From: Siphonodentalium dalli
Taxonomy: Eukaryota; Mollusca; Scaphopoda; Gadilida; Siphonodentaliidae
Length of the DNA: 64,000 nucleotides
Assembly (NCBI GenBank): GCA_032622095.1
Contig: CP136067.1
Span: 51,933,899-51,997,898 of the forward strand
Direction: 5' to 3'
The notes beneath the pieces were generated by a model, which was given only the letters and a program-made list of their open reading frames with translations, ran no database searches and had not been told where the DNA came from. Shown piece after piece: positions 1 through 10,208 of the stretch; within the stretch, counting starts at the first letter, position 1; every line of letters starts with the position of its first letter. The position numbers and the translations under genes were made by a program.

Positions 1-483
1 TTAAAGATACGGGCGGCGTTGGCTGTGGGTATGCAGTTAAAATATTCACCTCCGTCAAAAACCGCCATGAACAGAAAGAATAGTAAAATGTAGACAGACC
101 TTGTTCTTATACCAATCAGAAATATGGCATAAACAGTATGTTATTGTCAAATGTTTTTCCTTTGTTATGTATACAAAAGCAAAAAACGTTACGGAATCTA
201 GTTTTTGTTTAAATCCGGATATGGTAAACATAAAGAGCGTTATTTATTACTGTTTATTACTATATGGAAATAATAAAGAGCGTTAATATATCATTTGTGT
301 GTGATTAACCAATAGAATTGCGCTGTGTTATGTAAACAGAAGCAAAACTTCTGTAACACAAGCAGGCTCGTGTTTATGTACACATCGTACGTTTATGTAC
401 ACCATCGTATGTCTTGACGACAATATACTATTTAAGCGCTGATTATGTTTGGCATATGAACAAAACTATATATATTTTAATAT
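1..483 (+). mobile_element. Head element of L1 (unit A), 3'-truncated TTAA MITE
   Basis: Homologous to the full element at 6311-6839 from its 5' TTAA through the tatattttaatat motif, where L1-specific sequence replaces the last about 45 bp and the 3' inverted repeat. It carries L1-specific variants (ggctgtgggtatgcag, cctccgtc). It contains a short direct duplication, gtttatgtacac(c)atcgta, near 370-412. It is the junction element between tandem units and a substrate for the exchange that made unit C. Confidence 0.8.
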
Positions 484-508
484 ATGTTAAGTTAGACTGA
501 TAAATAGT

Positions 509-621
509 ATATATGCATATATATATATGCAAGGCTCTCAATGGGAGACTCACATATATAAGAGAACGAACTGGCACATGAACTTTAATGCTGTACCAGC
601 GCAGCTCCAGTCATGAAAGGG
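509..621 (+). mobile_element. Family III MITE, 5'-truncated (unit A)
   Basis: Only the right half survives: a hairpin (gcaaggctctcaatgggaga core), then agctccagtcatgaaaggg, the inverse of the left terminus of the B copy (13747). The missing half went with the about 300-bp deletion that has its endpoint in an AT-repeat (tatatgcatatatatatat). Confidence 0.65.
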
Positions 622-719
622 ATATACAGGGTTTCCACTATGGGGTCAGGAAGTCTCATTTTGAGTAATTCACCCAAGCCATTTTTCCACCAGGCCTGTA
701 ATTATGGTGTCGGACATTT

Positions 720-812
720 GCAGAAAGGGGTCCCCAGAGGGTGATTTTAGTGACACTACCCTGAACAGTGGGCTAGCATCACCGAATTCATCATCCGGGG
801 ACCTCAATCTGC
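720..812. repeat. GCAGAATGAGGTCCCC-type hairpin, L1 copy (unit A)
   Basis: Imperfect inverted repeat of 93 bp: gcagaaaggggtccccagag at the left pairs with the ggggacctcaatctgc side at the right. It belongs to the family found twice in L2 (10209-10300, 10485-10577). A shrunken relative (aatgagg...cctcatt) sits at 974-998. No coding content. Probably a MITE family lacking obvious target duplications. Confidence 0.68.
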
Positions 813-1050
813 TATGGGAGACCTAGACACAGATTTAAGTTCCCAGATGGTGAAGATGGTGCAATGCATTGTGTTGTCTGCCAATTTGGGGATATAGAGA
901 AACTGAACTAAAAAAGAAATAGAATCAAACTAAAAAAGTAGTTAATTTGGTAATAAAGATACTTTCCAGAGATAATGAGGCCTGTGGGGGACCTCATTCT
1001 GAAAATGTCCGGCACCATATTTTCAGGCTGCCTGATCATTGTTAACTAAT

Positions 1051-1133
1051 ACAGTAATGCCCTAAGTAAAGTAATCAACAATGGGCCATAATTCTGCTGT
1101 GGTTAAGGAGTCGATTACTTAGGGCATTAGTGT
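1051..1133. repeat. Compact ACAGTAATGCCCTAA inverted-repeat element (unit A)
   Basis: Short form of the long hairpin at 11367-11560. The ends acagtaatgccctaagtaa and ttacttagggcattagtgt are inverted, with the shared ctgctgtggttaaggagtcg segment inside. A small aag duplication makes it 83 bp here against 78 bp in B. Confidence 0.68.
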
Positions 1134-1786
1134 ACATGTATGTAAGTAGAAATTACTTCAAACTAGCCAGCGGATGAAGGTCTCATGTTAGCATGTGATG
1201 GTAAATCAAGAATATTTCATGGGATAGTATCAGGCATCAACATTAATTTAAAATTATAAAATGTTATTCCCGCTTGAAATAGTAACATTTTCAGCATGAT
1301 TAGTTGGCCCACAATGTCTGTGCCATACAATTTCAACCTATTTTTCTTCAGATTCACGATGTTCAAAACACAGAATTAGGGCCGGGAATCCTTGTCTTAT
1401 TATCATATATTTTGGGATTTAAACGGATGTGACTCATTTGAACCCCAAAATTAGTATACATAATATGGTAAGAGTTATCTCAAAATATACTTACGCGGGA
1501 GATATCTGAACAATTTTTATTTATAAATTTGAGATTGTTTTGTTTGTGCCAGTCCATTTTTGTTCTATCAGTGGTCACATAAAAATTGCACCTGTAGACC
1601 ATAGGAAGAAAATCTAGACCCGTCGTCCCTCTGAAACATTTATGGTGCTACATAATTTTGGTGATAAAAACAAACAGAATGCAATTGAGTGAAATTTTAA
1701 AATAATATCCTGTTATGGTAACCCAATGAACTTTTGCCGGACAGTCAGTTTCCGAATCCAGAATTTCAATGAATACATTTAATGGC
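1134..1786. other. AT-rich intergenic stretch, no gene seen
   Basis: About 650 bp of unique-looking AT-rich DNA between two elements. ORFs are short and run into the adjacent MITE. The B equivalent lacks about 11-20 bp (ccatttttgttctatc region). Nothing functional is recognised. E and F carry copies at +38,662. Confidence 0.6.
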
Positions 1787-2192
1787 TTAACCCTTTCAGT
1801 GCCAGGTCTGATTTTTGTATCAACCCATATACCCTGTGCCAATGCATTCTCTTATATATGCGAGTCGACCATAGGTCGCCTCGCATATATAAGAGAATGC
1901 ATTGGCCTAACAATTTTTCATCATTTGTTATTATTTTTCACAATTTTTTACAATTTTAATAATTTTTTTCTTATATTCTTTAACAGACTTATGTTGTAGG
2001 TTTAGTGCCAGGGAATCTTACGTTTTTCATGGGCATCAAAATTATTACTATGAATACTTGGTGATAGTTTTGAGTTATAACATGCCCCTAAGGTTTTATC
2101 CAGTAAAATAATTAAAAAAAAAAAAAAAAAAACGATTTTACAGATCGTAAATTAGGGCCGGTGAGATCGGCCCCTGGCACTGAAAGGGTTAA
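1787..2192. mobile_element. Family I piggyBac-like MITE (unit A)
   Basis: Non-autonomous DNA element of 406 bp including both target sites. The left end TTAACCCTTTCAGTGCCAGG is perfectly inverted at the right end, finishing in GGGTTAA at 2186-2192. A TTAA target site plus CCC terminus is the piggyBac hallmark. Inside, in order: a 69-bp hairpin (1838-1906), a T-rich stretch, a poly-A run near 2113-2132, and taaaatcg-type sequence. There is no transposase, so mobilisation would have been in trans. Confidence 0.85.
1838..1906. repeat. 69-bp hairpin module inside family I MITE (unit A)
   Basis: Two 33-base arms around a 3-base ATA loop. The arms begin GCCAATGCATTCTCTTATAT and pair along their whole length except one T/C mismatch (gagtcgacc versus ggtcgcctc). 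It is preceded by CCCTGTG. The identical 69 bases occur at 11848-11916 in a MITE with different ends. Confidence 0.9.
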
Positions 2193-2832
2193 TTAAATAT
2201 TTATGTTTGGCTGAAACTTGGAATATACCACTAGATGTCTAATGACAACTGGCTACATCACAACCCTTAGAGGAAACTCTGGTATATTGTAAATAACAAT
2301 GGCAATTAGTTACATACTATTAATTAAACATTCAAATCGTTTATCACATACAACAACAACATGAACATGTCATCAATCCATCAGCTTTCAAAACCTCAGT
2401 TTAACAAAGCTCTCAAATCGCTCAAACCTTTACATGATTATCACTATTGTTAACACATTCAGACGACCATGATTCAATCATAAGTGGGGGAGACAGGCCC
2501 CTAAAAAATTGTGCATAGTTTGTTCACACGAGTATGATGTCGTCGCAGATGAAGATATTGTAGGTTCTTTGTAAGCCATGGTTAATCACGTGATTGACAA
2601 CTCTAAGATCTTTCCATCTACGATTTTTACGTATACACAACTGCGATTACGTCGCAAGTGGAGGATTTCGCATCTAAAATCAAACAGTACTTGATATTAT
2701 TTTTTTACTCGCGATCTTGTCGTGAGCATGCGCAGTCCAACTACCGGTTACTACATACGACAGAAATAATTCAACTTACGATTGAATCAGGGTCATCTGA
2801 ACGTTCACTTACAAAGGCCGAGAAGTGAGAGA
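2193..2832. other. Intergenic stretch with CpG-containing patch, no gene seen
   Basis: AT-rich to about 2500, then a patch with more CpG (tcgtcgcag, acgtcgcaag, tcgcgatcttgtcgtgagca, about 2530-2770). Nothing codes here. B, E and F carry the equivalent DNA. No promoter element is convincing. Confidence 0.5.
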
Positions 2833-3083
2833 GTAACCCTTTCATGGCGGAGCTTCGATGGTGCAGCATTAAAGATCCTGTGCCAGTGCATTCTTATATA
2901 TACATAGGGAGCCTCGCATATATAAGAGAATGCACTGGCTTAGAAGGCCAAGGTTAATATTGTTAGGCCAATGTATTCACTTATATATGCGAGGCTCCAA
3001 TGGGAGACTCAAATATATAAGAGAATGCATTGGCACAGGGTTATTCTCAAAATTTCAGGAAGCTCCAGTCATGGAATGGTTAC
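2833..3083. mobile_element. Family III MITE, degenerate, two hairpins (unit A)
   Basis: Left end GTAACCCTTTCATGGCGGAGCTTC-like (degenerate TTAA) and right end gaagctccagtcatgg...ttac, inverted with mismatches. Two hairpins lie inside at 2882-2939 and 2967-3034, both of the gccaatgcattctc type with gaggctcc...gggagac cores. Short ORFs crossing this element and its flank (to about 3400) are not credible genes. Confidence 0.68.
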
Positions 3084-3993
3084 CTTTTTCTTTACTACAT
3101 GGATTCTCTTGGCAATTATCAATGTATACATTGGAATGGTCCATTGTTCATTTGGAGGGATATTCAGGAAATATAAGCAGACGACAGACAGACAAAATGA
3201 TAATTATAAGATTTCAGAAGTATTGCTATTCATTGGAGGGAAATTTTCAAATAAAAAACTCAACAAACGACAAATGGCCTATGGCCGTATGATGAACTTA
3301 TTTTCTGAACATTTCCTGAGGGAATTTCTCATCAGTGAGTATTTAGTAGAGAAAGGGTTAAATCCAGACAGTTATTTTCAACAGGTTCCAAATTAAAGAT
3401 ATATTATGTACTTATTCAGGTGCGTGAAACTAGTAAGTTGGTATTCAGGCACTATGTCAACTGGAGGAATATAGCATTCTAGTAACATTGCCGAAAATTT
3501 CAAACAAATCGACATTACCACTCCAAAGAAAACATCGTCTGAACTACGCGCAATTGTAAATATTTACTTCTCAATTCAGGACGCAACTATCTGCGATAAG
3601 CTAACAAAAACGATTTCGCCATCGAGAGTCACTGTATTTAATTAATATATAAGAATGGCAGTGTTTGTTTTCAATTTGGATATAATATTTGTAAAAATTA
3701 CTACTTTGAGCAAGATTATTCTCCCTACCGGAGTGTTTCACACCACTTTAAAGATACAAGAATTTCACTTGAAATATTTTTCAAAGGACAAAGTAAACAA
3801 ATCAACTAACAGTTATTTTATATGATATTCCGTTGTGGAATGGCACGCTAATTCAAACAAACTCGTAATTAAACAGGTCTGGCACATTCCAAATTCAACT
3901 ATTATTGTTCAATATGGCTATTTCTATTTAACATGTTCGATAAAAGAGGCATAACCTAAAATCAGATGATACAAATATACCTGAAGAATAGTG
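3084..3993. other. AT-rich intergenic stretch, no gene seen
   Basis: About 900 bp. An ORF of 141 codons runs from 2971 to 3396 and overlaps the MITE. Between A and B it suffers frame-changing differences (caaatggcc versus caatggcc near 3271, and tgatga versus tgttga), so it is not under coding constraint. The rest shows nothing recognisable. Confidence 0.55.
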
Positions 3994-4198
3994 TTAACCC
4001 CTTTCATGACTGGAGCTTACTGAAATTTTGCGAAAACCCTGTGCCAATGCATTCTCTTATATATGTGAGTCGCCCAAAAATACATTGGCCTAACAATATT
4101 TGCCACGACCTAACAAGCCAGTACATTCTCTTATATATACGAGGCTCCCTATGGGAGACTCACATATATAGGAGAATGCAATGGCGCAGGGTATTTAA
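3994..4198 (+). mobile_element. Family III MITE, 3' terminus lost (unit A)
   Basis: Left end TTAACCCCTTTCATGACTGG at 3994, followed by CCCTGTG and two hairpin remnants: a broken one at 4043-4089 (most of the centre gone) and a good one at 4117-4185. The expected inverted terminus is absent. Sequence continues from gcagggtatttaa (TTAA at 4195-4198) into unrelated DNA. Confidence 0.65.
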
Positions 4199-4506
4199 TG
4201 TTGTGGATTGACACGCTAATTCAAACAAACTCTTTGTTTACTTTGTCTATAATCACAGTTGCTACAGTTATGCCGACAGCTATCTCCCATTGGTGAAATA
4301 CTTATAATATAATTTGATGATACTAAATATATAAGGAAGCATAAGCTGCCAAATCAGATTTAACAACATAATCCTAGTGTTATTTCATTTGCTATGTTAA
4401 AAAATAATGAGATTCTAGAAACCCTTTCAACAATGGATATTTTCTATGTCAGCTTTTAATAAGATTGTTAGGGCATGGTAAAATACGCATGTGGTAATTT
4501 CAACAA

Positions 4507-4678
4507 TGGGCCATAACTGAGGTGAAAATTGGCGAGCGGAACCAAAATTCAAACTTGACCTGTATTTTGGGCTATTAAACCCACAAATCAAATTTCAGTC
4601 CATTCAGTTAAGACTTACTAAAGTTATCATCCGGAAAAGAAAAAAAGCGAACAGACGGATGGACGGCTATACAGACCA
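4507..4678 (+). repeat. Dispersed GGCCATAACT...GGATGGACGG repeat (unit A)
   Basis: Reads gggccataactgaggtg, then gcgagcggaaccaaaattc, ending in a (g)acggatggacgg tail. From general knowledge, repeats of this look are common in mollusc genomes, and this is one of the main reasons for the taxonomic guess. No box A/B promoter was confirmed, so it is not called a SINE. Confidence 0.5.
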
Positions 4679-5917
4679 ATAACATAATGCGTTGTTTTTT
4701 TCAACACAGGAGTATATAAATAATCCAAACTGGATTTATTGGTCAAAAGCCCAAAATATTGATGGATGGACAGATTACATAATACAATGTTTATTCCAAC
4801 GGGCATATAAAGAGGGTTTTAGCCATTCTCTAAGTCACTCTGAGTCTTTCGTAATCTCATCGACTTGTCATTCGCAAAAGGCATGAGATCTTATCCCAAT
4901 TTACATCACACTGTCTTAAGTAAATCATTTAGATTGGACTATTTCATCTTAGTGTAAGTTCTGATTGGCAGTAGTTACATGGAATCCCAGGGGTCGTAAA
5001 TAGACTCTCCAAGAGAGGTAATCAGGCCCACTACTGGAATTACCTAACCATAGATGTCAATTTTCCAGATATATAGCAAATCAGATATAATGCTAAATAA
5101 ATAAATATACTGTGTTCTCTGGCACCTCTAACCACTGTAAAGAGATTACTCAAAATTGTATTTGCAGTTTTGACCCAAATTTTCAAAAAGTTCAAAACTC
5201 TTCAGATTCTATAATTTATTCACAATTAGAAATTTAGATAGGTTTCTGACATAATGAGTAAAAGGCGTTGGAGAATAGATTTTATACATTGCTTCGAAAT
5301 TTGTAGGATTTTTTACTAAAAAATTACCCATACATCCATTAATTTCTAGAATTCTTGGGGAACAACTATTAAAAATGAAAACAAATTAGCCTCCCTCCCT
5401 CATCCAGTTTCCCGTAATACTTGACTAAGAAAACAGGTCTAACATATATGTTTGCATTACCTGATAGTGATAAATATTAATCCTTTCTTTAGTCAATAAT
5501 AATTGACAAGTAATTCCCTTGTTCAGATAATAAGTTTAACAAACAGCTGAACTTATTGCAGGAACATTTCCCACCTACTAAAAGAAGTCCTTCTGTATTA
5601 TCTGTTTCTCTGTCTGTTGTCTACTTATGTTTCCTGAACACACCTTCAGATGAATAACAGACCATTCCATGTACGATATTATAACTGATGGAAGAGTCCA
5701 TTTAGTAAAGAAAAGGTTAAAGAGTATTCTAACTTAACTTTTAGGCCCAAACAAAATTATTTGAGTCTCAAAAGAAAAATAATTCTGAAGGGATGATTTT
5801 ATTTTAATTTTTAATGTTTTTTTGTGCACATCGTAAGCATGGATCATGATAGCTTCCACCATGATATCTAGTAATATTTCAGAAAATGTAGAGGGAACTT
5901 TGTTTTGCATACACATT
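4679..5917. other. AT-rich intergenic stretch, no gene seen
   Basis: About 1.2 kb without repeats that I recognise. A 64-codon ORF at 4692-4886 is broken in B by loss of atgg (gatggatggacag versus gatggacag), so it is not a conserved gene. Equivalent DNA lies in B, E and F. Confidence 0.55.
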
Positions 5918-6026
5918 CATAAGCTTTCCGATGAATGGCAAAAGCCATATTTCCGACTAAATCCTGAAAAGTTACCCATAATTCTGCTGTGTTTAAGGAG
6001 TCAATTAGTTAGGACATTACTGTAAC
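5918..6026. repeat. 3' half of the ACAGTAATGCCC inverted-repeat element (unit A)
   Basis: Matches the right half of the long hairpin at 11367-11560 (gccatatttccgactaaatc, ctgctgtg-ttaaggagtc, ending acattactgtaac). The left arm is missing. Confidence 0.65.
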
Positions 6027-6310
6027 AATTACATTGTGCTACCAGTATACCTGTATGACATAGGGATTACCAATAATGTTCTAACGCCCGTGACTATTCA
6101 CAATTGTTATTGTTGTCAATAAATTGACACCTCTCCATTATAACATGTGATCGTAAATTTCCTCCAGTGCCTTTCAATTGTTTTGGAGTTACAATTTATT
6201 TTCCAGACTATGATGATTGGCTAATCATTTTCTTCAATGAAGTCATCTACTTAATGTTCTATGTCACTATGCATATACATGATAGTCAATCTATCAATCA
6301 AAGGGATATG

Positions 6311-6839
6311 TTAAAGATACGGGCGGCGTTGGCGGTGGTTATGCTGTTAAAATATTCAGCTCTGTCAAAAACTGCCATAAACAGAAATAATAGTGAAATA
6401 TAGACAGACTTTGTTCTTATACCAATCAGAAATATGGCATAAACAGTATGTTATTGTCAAATGTTTTTCCTTTGTTATGTAAACAAAAGCAAAAAACGTT
6501 ACAGAACCTGGCTTTTTTTTTTAGATCCGGATATGGTAAACATAAAGAGCATTATTTGTTACTGTTTTCCTGATATGGAAATAATAAAGAGCGTTTATAT
6601 CATTTGTGTGTGATTAACCGATAGAATTGCACAGTGTTAAGTAAACAGAAGCAAAACTTCTGTAACACGAGCAGGCTCTTGTTTACGTACACCATCGTAC
6701 GTCTTGACAAAAATATACTATTTACGCGCTGATTATGTTTGGCATAAGAACAAAACTTTATATATTTTAATATTCCTTCTGTTGATGGCGATTTGAACAA
6801 ATATGAAATTTCTGCAACGAACGCCGCCCGTGCCTTTAA
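6311..6839 (+). mobile_element. Head element of L2 (unit A), full-length TTAA MITE
   Basis: Element of 529 bp bounded by TTAA at 6311-6314 and 6836-6839. The inverted ends match: AGATACGGGCGGCGTT at the left and AACGCCGCCCGTGCCT at the right (14 of 16 bases complementary). The inside is AT-rich with no transposase ORF, so it is non-autonomous. TTAA target sites suggest a piggyBac-like mobiliser. That is inference, since the terminal bases are not the usual CCC. Confidence 0.72.
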
Positions 6840-8620
6840 GAGTTCATGTAAGTTGCAAATAATGCTCAATACATATTATATATGGATGTTGTTTTTTCTG
6901 TCATAATATCATAAATCAAAATAAAACGTCCCATGCTGGCCTGTTATTTCAAAGCAGCGGTGTCCGAGACTCAAATAATATTTTTTATTTGGCTTTAGGC
7001 TTCTTTCCATTTTATTCCACACCCATCGATACGAGGCACATGTATTCAACGGAATACGAGCCATTGAATACATATTAGTGTATACCTCTAGTTGAGTACA
7101 TGCCGGAACTATTCTCGTTGACGTTGTCGCCAAGAAAGATGACGTACATTACGTCAACGATCCTATTCGGGTGATGCCCTGAAAATTACTGGTTATTCAT
7201 CAGTTAAATCACAATAAAGGTAGTGCTAGTATCAATGAAGGTGACAGTAATGGATTTAATTTATATGACACAACGGTCTAGAAGAAATACAGAACACGAC
7301 TTGCATCATAGTCTCGAATCTTTTATCGAACTACCGTACTGACCCGCGTTTAGGCCCAGGGGGGCCTTTGTTTTATTTGAGCTCAAAAATCCAAGTGGGC
7401 TTAAACTCGAATATGACCCTTTGCAAACCAAAAATCCCAAGAAATCGGGAGAGTAAAACTGAAGAAATGGATCCAAAAAATAAAGTCGATCCAACAGAGA
7501 TTCGGGGAAATATACACGGCTTATAGATTAAATAAAGTTAAGTATAAGTTACTTTGAGAAAGTATTTTTTTCATTTTGATGTGTATATTAAAATATTAGC
7601 AACCACAACGCGCAGGCGCGTTGTTGCTTTTCAAGTTTAGGCGTGAATGACGTCATTAATTTTTACAATACCATGAAACAGCATTTCGACGCGATGAAAA
7701 TCCGGACAAGAAACATGGGTTAAAAATCACGTGACTTCCGCTTCGCTTTCGCACAGAATCATGGGAACAATAATATCCCAAAAAGAAACGGTGACACAGA
7801 ATCGGAAGTGGACCAACGGGATTGTTATAAAATTAACAACTTTAGTTTTTCTGAACAATTCCTACGTGATTTTGGCCTATAGATTAGTTTCGTTTGACCA
7901 ATTTCGTTGGTTAGCTGAATAAAATCAGCGAAGACGTCATGACATGGTCCATGACGTCATTTGCGTCATTTGGTGTTGTGGGCTAGAATCCAGAAAAAAT
8001 TGGTCTCCGCAGGAAACACTGATTTCACATCAGTATACTAGACTTGGTTGCATTTATAACCGTTTTCGCAAAAGATATATGCGAAAATAGCACAAGCAAA
8101 CGTGCCTGCTTCAGAATCAAATTACCACAGTTGATTAGCCAAGGATGTACCCTTTCCAACAATGTATAGCACGACATCGTGTGTTGCGCCGATGTTTACT
8201 TATGGTGTTTTGTAATAACGATCCCGCCTTAGCTGCGTGTAATTTTCCTCCGTACAAATTGCTTAGCGAAAAATCCCCCTAATAGGCGGACAACATATTC
8301 AATAAGTTCCCGTCTCGCAACGATTTGGCCTCACAGACATATCAGCCGCTTATCAATTCCTTCGAGATAAATGATTGAACCAATCTACCCTAACAAGGGG
8401 GATTTTTTCACGGTTGTATGTCGCGCGAATAGTATTGGCTGGCTGCCAGGTATTCACACTCAACATCGGAACGCGGCTTATTATTTGAAATCATTTGTGA
8501 GCAGTGGTGGCAGCGGGGAAGTCAAATTATATGTCCATCATAACATGGGTCGCCTTCGTTGGAGAAGTAGGAATTAAGCCTCAACCAAATTTGTTGTCAA
8601 GTTGACGTGGGGGGCTTATA
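6840..8620. other. L2 core: least repetitive part of the unit, no gene seen
   Basis: About 1.8 kb with higher CpG than L1. Seen here: a GC-rich hairpin at 7599-7627 (gcaac...aacgcgc / gcgcgttgttgc), a ggcccaggggggcc palindrome near 7352, two perfect TGACGTCA sites (7648-7655, 7952-7959) with further acgtca half sites, and an inverted pair aaaaatcccccta / aagggggatttttt (about 8269, 8395). ORFs of 60-74 codons on both strands are unconvincing. It is present in all six units, so it is the most amplified segment. A promoter function is only a possibility. Confidence 0.5.
7648..7655. promoter_or_regulatory. CRE-like palindrome TGACGTCA
   Basis: Exact CREB/ATF-type 8-mer, with a second at 7952-7959. 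The second sits in a gacgtcatg...catgacgtc palindrome (7933-7958). No gene start is identifiable nearby, so the function is unproven. The same sites recur in every L2 copy. Confidence 0.25.
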
Positions 8621-8656
8621 TGACCTTGACCTTGACCATAAAACGACCTTGACCTC
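8621..8656. repeat. TGACCTTGACC run
   Basis: Contains tgaccttgaccttgacc and, a few bases on, cgaccttgacctc. These are tandem AGGTCA-type half-sites on the other strand, frequent in mollusc repeats. They also match nuclear-receptor half-sites, but there is no gene context to support that use. It occurs in all L2 copies. Confidence 0.55.
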
Positions 8657-8885
8657 TGTTGAAAGACATCTCACTTAAAGGGCCATTTTGCTAGATATGT
8701 GTTGCGATGTACGCGCTCATGTCAATATTCAGAGGCCTTTTATAGCTATCCTTTAGAAATATACCGGTATCGAGGCTCCTACATACGCGAGTCTGTATGT
8801 GACGAACAGAAACATGGGAGTACGATATCAATTTAAACTTGACCTCCATAAAGAATCTATTATATGTTTGAGGAAAGTTTTGGTC

Positions 8886-9600
8886 TGTGCGTGTGGGTGT
8901 GTGTGTATGTGTGTGTGTGTGTGTGTTTCCGCGATGGAATCGGAAACGGCTAACCGATTTTGACGAAACTTGCTACGGGTATGTAGTTTGACCTGTGGAC
9001 TAACATGGGTATATCCGTTTGCCCGTGCGGCGTCACCTTGACCTTCAAATGACCTTGAACTCAAGTTCTCCGCTGAGCCGATTTTCACCAAATTTGGTAT
9101 GTGTGGGTAGTTTCAGGCGCTGAGCAATTTCGTCACACCCGGATGCCCGTGCGGCGTGAACTTGAGATTTTAAATGACATTGAACTGTATCTGGGTATCC
9201 ACTGGGCCGATTTCCACCATTTTTTGGGGGTGTTGGTGTAGATGGGGATGCCAACAAATTTCGTCTCACCAACATGCCCGTCAGACAGGTACCCAGCTAA
9301 AACCTAATGTATAGTTTGTGACTTTTGTCTGTTAGCTATGGCCGGGAAAACTTCCGGACGGATTTCGACGAAACTTGATACCTAAGTGTACGTTTGTCCG
9401 GGAAGTGTTTTGGACGGGTCAAAGTGTGATGCTTGATCTTCAAAATGGTCGATTCAAGATCAAATCGGGTAATAGTGGCGGATTTCGACGATATTCGATA
9501 GCTAGGGATACTTTTGTCCGGGCAGTGTTTTGGACGGCTTAACTCGTAACCCCGACCTGACATTGACATTCAAAACGGTAAATTCAAGGTCAAATCTGGT
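8886..9600. repeat. GT microsatellite plus about five decayed 120-150-bp tandem repeats (unit A)
   Basis: A (GT)-rich run at 8886-8927 leads into repeats keyed by a (c)cgattt(t/c)(g/c)ac motif whose g sits at 8956, 9080, 9209, 9361 and 9481 (spacings 124, 129, 152, 120). Shared words include gcccgtgcggcgt (twice), ccttgacc/ttgaac, and tttgtccggg(a/c)agtgttttggacgg in the last two copies. ORFs on the reverse strand are products of the repeats. Confidence 0.75.
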
Positions 9601-9662
9601 CAAATTTCGCATAACTAGATCCGACGAAGCACCGCGTGTGGTTGCCCCGTTACGTGTCTGGC

Positions 9663-10062
9663 GGCCATGTTTTTCAACGAATTTCAGTCAAAATAGGAGG
9701 CTCCATCTAGAGGTCATCCTGAAGATCCATATGAAGATTGGTGGTGATCAGATGAGTGACGTGTTCTGTAGGGTGCACCAAAGGATATAGTCATACCATG
9801 AGTAAATTCCAATATGACCACTGGTGGCCACGTTTTTCAACAAATGGCAGTAAAAATAGGAGGCACCAATCAAGAGGTCACTCTGAAGATCCATATAATG
9901 TTTGGTGATAATCAGATGAGGGATGTGGTCTGTAGGTTGTGCCAAAGGATTTAATCATGCAAAGAGTAAAATCAAAGATGGCTGCCGGCATCCATGTTTT
10001 TCATCGATAATTGTTCAAATTTGATAGCTCCCATCTAGAGGTGATTCATGGAGACTTTTACC
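9663..10062. repeat. Three tandem copies of a 163-bp repeat (unit A)
   Basis: Copies start at ccatgttttt 9665, ccacgttttt 9828 and ccatgttttt 9992 (spacing 163 and 164). The third copy is truncated near 10062. Shared words: tttttcaacgaat, ataggagg(c), gaggtca(t/c), gatgagtgacgtg/gatgagggatgtg, gcaccaaaggat. Confidence 0.78.
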
Positions 10063-10208
10063 TTTATCTTTCATTCGCTTACCAGGAATGTGGTACTGCT
10101 ACACCAGCTAACCCCATTTTACAACAATCTTCACCATATCTTATTTTGGATTATGCCCCTTTCATGTATTTCAAATAGACAAGCCTGCAAATAGTGTGTC
10201 TGTCATTT

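Noticed and set aside
1838-1906. CRISPR array or bacterial terminator for the repeated hairpins
   Set aside because: Spacing is irregular, there are no spacers of constant length and no cas genes. The hairpins sit inside TTAA-flanked MITEs and the overall sequence is eukaryotic in character.
2971-3396. 141-codon ORF (and 120/146-codon ORFs in another frame) as protein genes
   Set aside because: They overlap a MITE, and the B-type unit changes frame near the 3' end (one A fewer in caaatggcc). No familiar protein features.
3745-3758. cactttaaagatac in L1 as another unit-head start
   Set aside because: It matches the unit junction for 14 bases only and then diverges. B reads aaaattac at the site. 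Likely chance.
8621-8637. TGACCTTGACCTTGACC as a nuclear-receptor response element
   Set aside because: The motif fits, but such runs are common in mollusc repeats and no gene is near. Kept only as a repeat.
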